A stretch of 7,730 bases of DNA, from the NCBI GenBank assembly GCA_025363495.1, contig JANYDR010000155.1, positions 1 through 7,730 of the forward strand. Direction: 5' to 3'. Shown here in pieces: positions 6,242 to 7,730 of the stretch. Origin of the DNA: Cyclobacteriaceae bacterium. Its GTDB lineage: Bacteria; Bacteroidota; Bacteroidia; Cytophagales; Cyclobacteriaceae. A program made the position numbers and the translations under genes. The notes under the pieces are model-generated. The model was not told the origin of the DNA, ran no database searches, and saw only the letters and a list, made by a program, of their open reading frames with translations. Numbering within the stretch: the first letter of the stretch is position 1; each line of letters opens with the position of its first letter.

Positions 6242-7633
6242 ATGGCAAATTACGATTTGATTGTCATCGGTTCGGGCCCTGGTGGTTATGTAGCCGCCAT
6301 TCGAGCTTCACAATTGGGGATGAAGGTGGGTGTAGTTGAAAAAGCTGAACTGGGAGGTATTTGTCTGAATTGGGGATGCATCCCAACTAAAGCCTTATTA
6401 AAAAGCGCCAACGTATTTGAATATATTCAGCATGCAACGGACTATGGAATCAATGTAAAAGAAGCATCACCTGATATGACCGGAATGGTGAAGCGCAGTC
6501 GTGATGTTGCCGCAGGCATGAGCAAAGGAGTTCAGTTTTTATTCAAGAAAAATAAAATCGATCAGATTGTCGGTTTTGGCAAGTTGAAGAAAGGTGGTAA
6601 AGTTGAAGTTACGGATGCAGCCGGAAAGAAAACTGATTACGAAGCAAAGCATATTATTGTTGCGACAGGTGGTCGCTCACGCGAATTGCCAAACTTAAAA
6701 ATTGATGGTAAAAAAATTATAGGTTACCGCGAGGCGATGGTGTTGCCACAACGTCCTCAGAAATTATTAGTAGTTGGTTCGGGTGCTATTGGCGTTGAGT
6801 TCGCTTACTTCTATAGTACGATCGGCACAGAAGTCACCATCGTTGAATTCTTACCGCGTATTGTCCCGGTAGAGGACGAAGAAGTCTCAAAGCAATTGGA
6901 ACGTTCTTTTAAGAAAGCTGGTATGACTATCTATACTAATTCTGAAGTAACAAAAGTTGATACAAGCGGCAAGGGATGTGTGTCTACTGTTAAGACACCA
7001 GCCGGAGAAATTAAGATCGAAACCGACATTGTATTATCCGCTGTTGGAGTTTCCACTAACCTTGAAAACATAGGTCTCGAAGAACTTGGTGTAAAGACAG
7101 ATAAGGGACGCGTAACCGTTGACGATTTTTATAGGACAAATGTTCCGGGAATTTATGCTATTGGTGATATTGTAAAGGGCCCTGCCCTTGCCCACGTAGC
7201 TTCCGCGGAAGGAATTATTTGTGTTGAAAATATCGCCGGTAAAAAACCCGAACCATTAAATTATGGCAATCTTCCGGGATGTACGTACTGCTCTCCGGAA
7301 ATCGCTTCTGTTGGGATGACCGAAGAACAAGCAAAGAAGGCAGGTTATGAAATTAAAGTGGGTAAGTTTCCATTCAGCGCTTCCGGAAAAGCTAAAGCTG
7401 CCGGTGCTCCGGACGGATTTGTTAAGGTAATCTTTGATGCCAAATACGGCGAGTGGTTAGGCGCTCACATGATTGGCCACAACGTAACGGAATTAATTGC
7501 CGAAGTTGTTATCGCTCGCAAGCTCGAAACAACAGGGCACGATGTTATCAAGACTGTGCATCCACATCCAACGATGAGTGAAGCGATTATGGAAGCAGCA
7601 GCGGCAGCGTATGGGGAGGTGATTCATCTTTAA
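6242..7633 (+). CDS. lpdA: dihydrolipoamide dehydrogenase (E3)
   Basis: This flavoprotein disulfide reductase reoxidises dihydrolipoyl groups with NAD+ and serves as the E3 subunit of pyruvate, 2-oxoglutarate and branched-chain 2-oxoacid dehydrogenases and of the glycine cleavage system. At 463 residues it has the normal family length. Domains in order: FAD site VIGSGPGGYVAA (8-19), redox disulfide GGICLNWGCIPTK (Cys41, Cys46), NAD site VVGSGAIGVEFA (177-188), second FAD motif YAIGDI (305-310), and the dimer interface domain ending in HPHPTMSEAIMEA. There His442 and Glu447 form the catalytic base pair supplied to the other subunit. All key residues are intact. The gene stands alone, with its own promoter and fabG divergent on the left; no E1 or E2 genes are in the window, so it may be shared among complexes. 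Confidence 0.96.
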   Translation: MANYDLIVIGSGPGGYVAAIRASQLGMKVGVVEKAELGGICLNWGCIPTKALLKSANVFEYIQHATDYGINVKEASPDMTGMVKRSRDVAAGMSKGVQFLFKKNKIDQIVGFGKLKKGGKVEVTDAAGKKTDYEAKHIIVATGGRSRELPNLKIDGKKIIGYREAMVLPQRPQKLLVVGSGAIGVEFAYFYSTIGTEVTIVEFLPRIVPVEDEEVSKQLERSFKKAGMTIYTNSEVTKVDTSGKGCVSTVKTPAGEIKIETDIVLSAVGVSTNLENIGLEELGVKTDKGRVTVDDFYRTNVPGIYAIGDIVKGPALAHVASAEGIICVENIAGKKPEPLNYGNLPGCTYCSPEIASVGMTEEQAKKAGYEIKVGKFPFSASGKAKAAGAPDGFVKVIFDAKYGEWLGAHMIGHNVTELIAEVVIARKLETTGHDVIKTVHPHPTMSEAIMEAAAAAYGEVIHL

Positions 7634-7683
7634 GCTGGATGTGAAAACCTGATTTCTCTGGACTTTTTACGAGGAGCAATTAG

Positions 7684-7729
7684 TTACAGGTTACAAGATA
7701 CAAGTTGCGCGACCTGTATCTTGTAATTT
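7684..7729. repeat. intergenic palindrome with 12-bp stem built from 7-bp repeats (possible terminator of lpdA)
   Basis: TTACAAGATACA (7691-7702) and TGTATCTTGTAA (7715-7726) form a perfect 12-bp inverted repeat around a 12-nt loop containing GCGCG. The left arm begins as three near-identical heptamers: TTACAGG (7684-7690), TTACAAG (7691-7697) and ATACAAG (7698-7704). It lies 57 bp after the lpdA stop, so it could end that transcript, although its T run is poor (TTTA at the window edge). The form resembles short dispersed palindromic repeats; copies elsewhere cannot be seen here. Confidence 0.6.
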
Positions 7730-7730
7730 A

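Noticed and set aside
7684..7726. Short repeats as the edge of a CRISPR array
   Set aside because: The units are only 7 bp and contiguous, with no spacers.

Overview
The window looks like chromosomal DNA from a member of the Bacteroidota, probably a Cytophagales-like environmental bacterium. The evidence is moderate to low GC content, start codons without Shine-Dalgarno sequences, promoters of the TTTG / TAnnTTTG type used by the Bacteroidota sigma factor, and protein types common in that phylum (a cytosolic TPR histidine kinase, a DinB-like protein). The genus cannot be fixed from the sequence.

Left part (1-1629, minus strand). The 3'-truncated metY gene, for O-acetylhomoserine sulfhydrylase, is preceded by an unusually rich leader of about 400 nt. 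In transcription order the leader holds a TTTG-20-TACGTTTG promoter, a SAM-I (S-box) riboswitch, a 48-codon upstream ORF ending in six consecutive cysteine codons directly before its stop, and mutually exclusive hairpins just ahead of the metY start. MetY makes homocysteine from sulfide and O-acetylhomoserine, so the leader appears able to sense both SAM, the end product, and cysteine supply, through charged tRNA-Cys. This is the most interesting system in the window.

Middle part (1630-5270). A cytosolic TPR-containing histidine kinase on the minus strand has no response regulator beside it. It is divergent from a twin-arginine-exported FAD oxidoreductase of the monomeric sarcosine oxidase type. 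That gene abuts, with no intervening base, a convergent DinB-like gene.

Right part (5302-7730). A fabG-type 3-oxoacyl-ACP reductase gene lies 31 bp upstream of the dinB-like gene on the same strand and probably forms an operon with it. Divergent from fabG is lpdA, encoding dihydrolipoamide dehydrogenase, with its own promoter. The window ends in a 12-bp-stem palindrome built from 7-bp repeats. Apart from the metY leader the genes are ordinary housekeeping or accessory genes with no obvious shared pathway.
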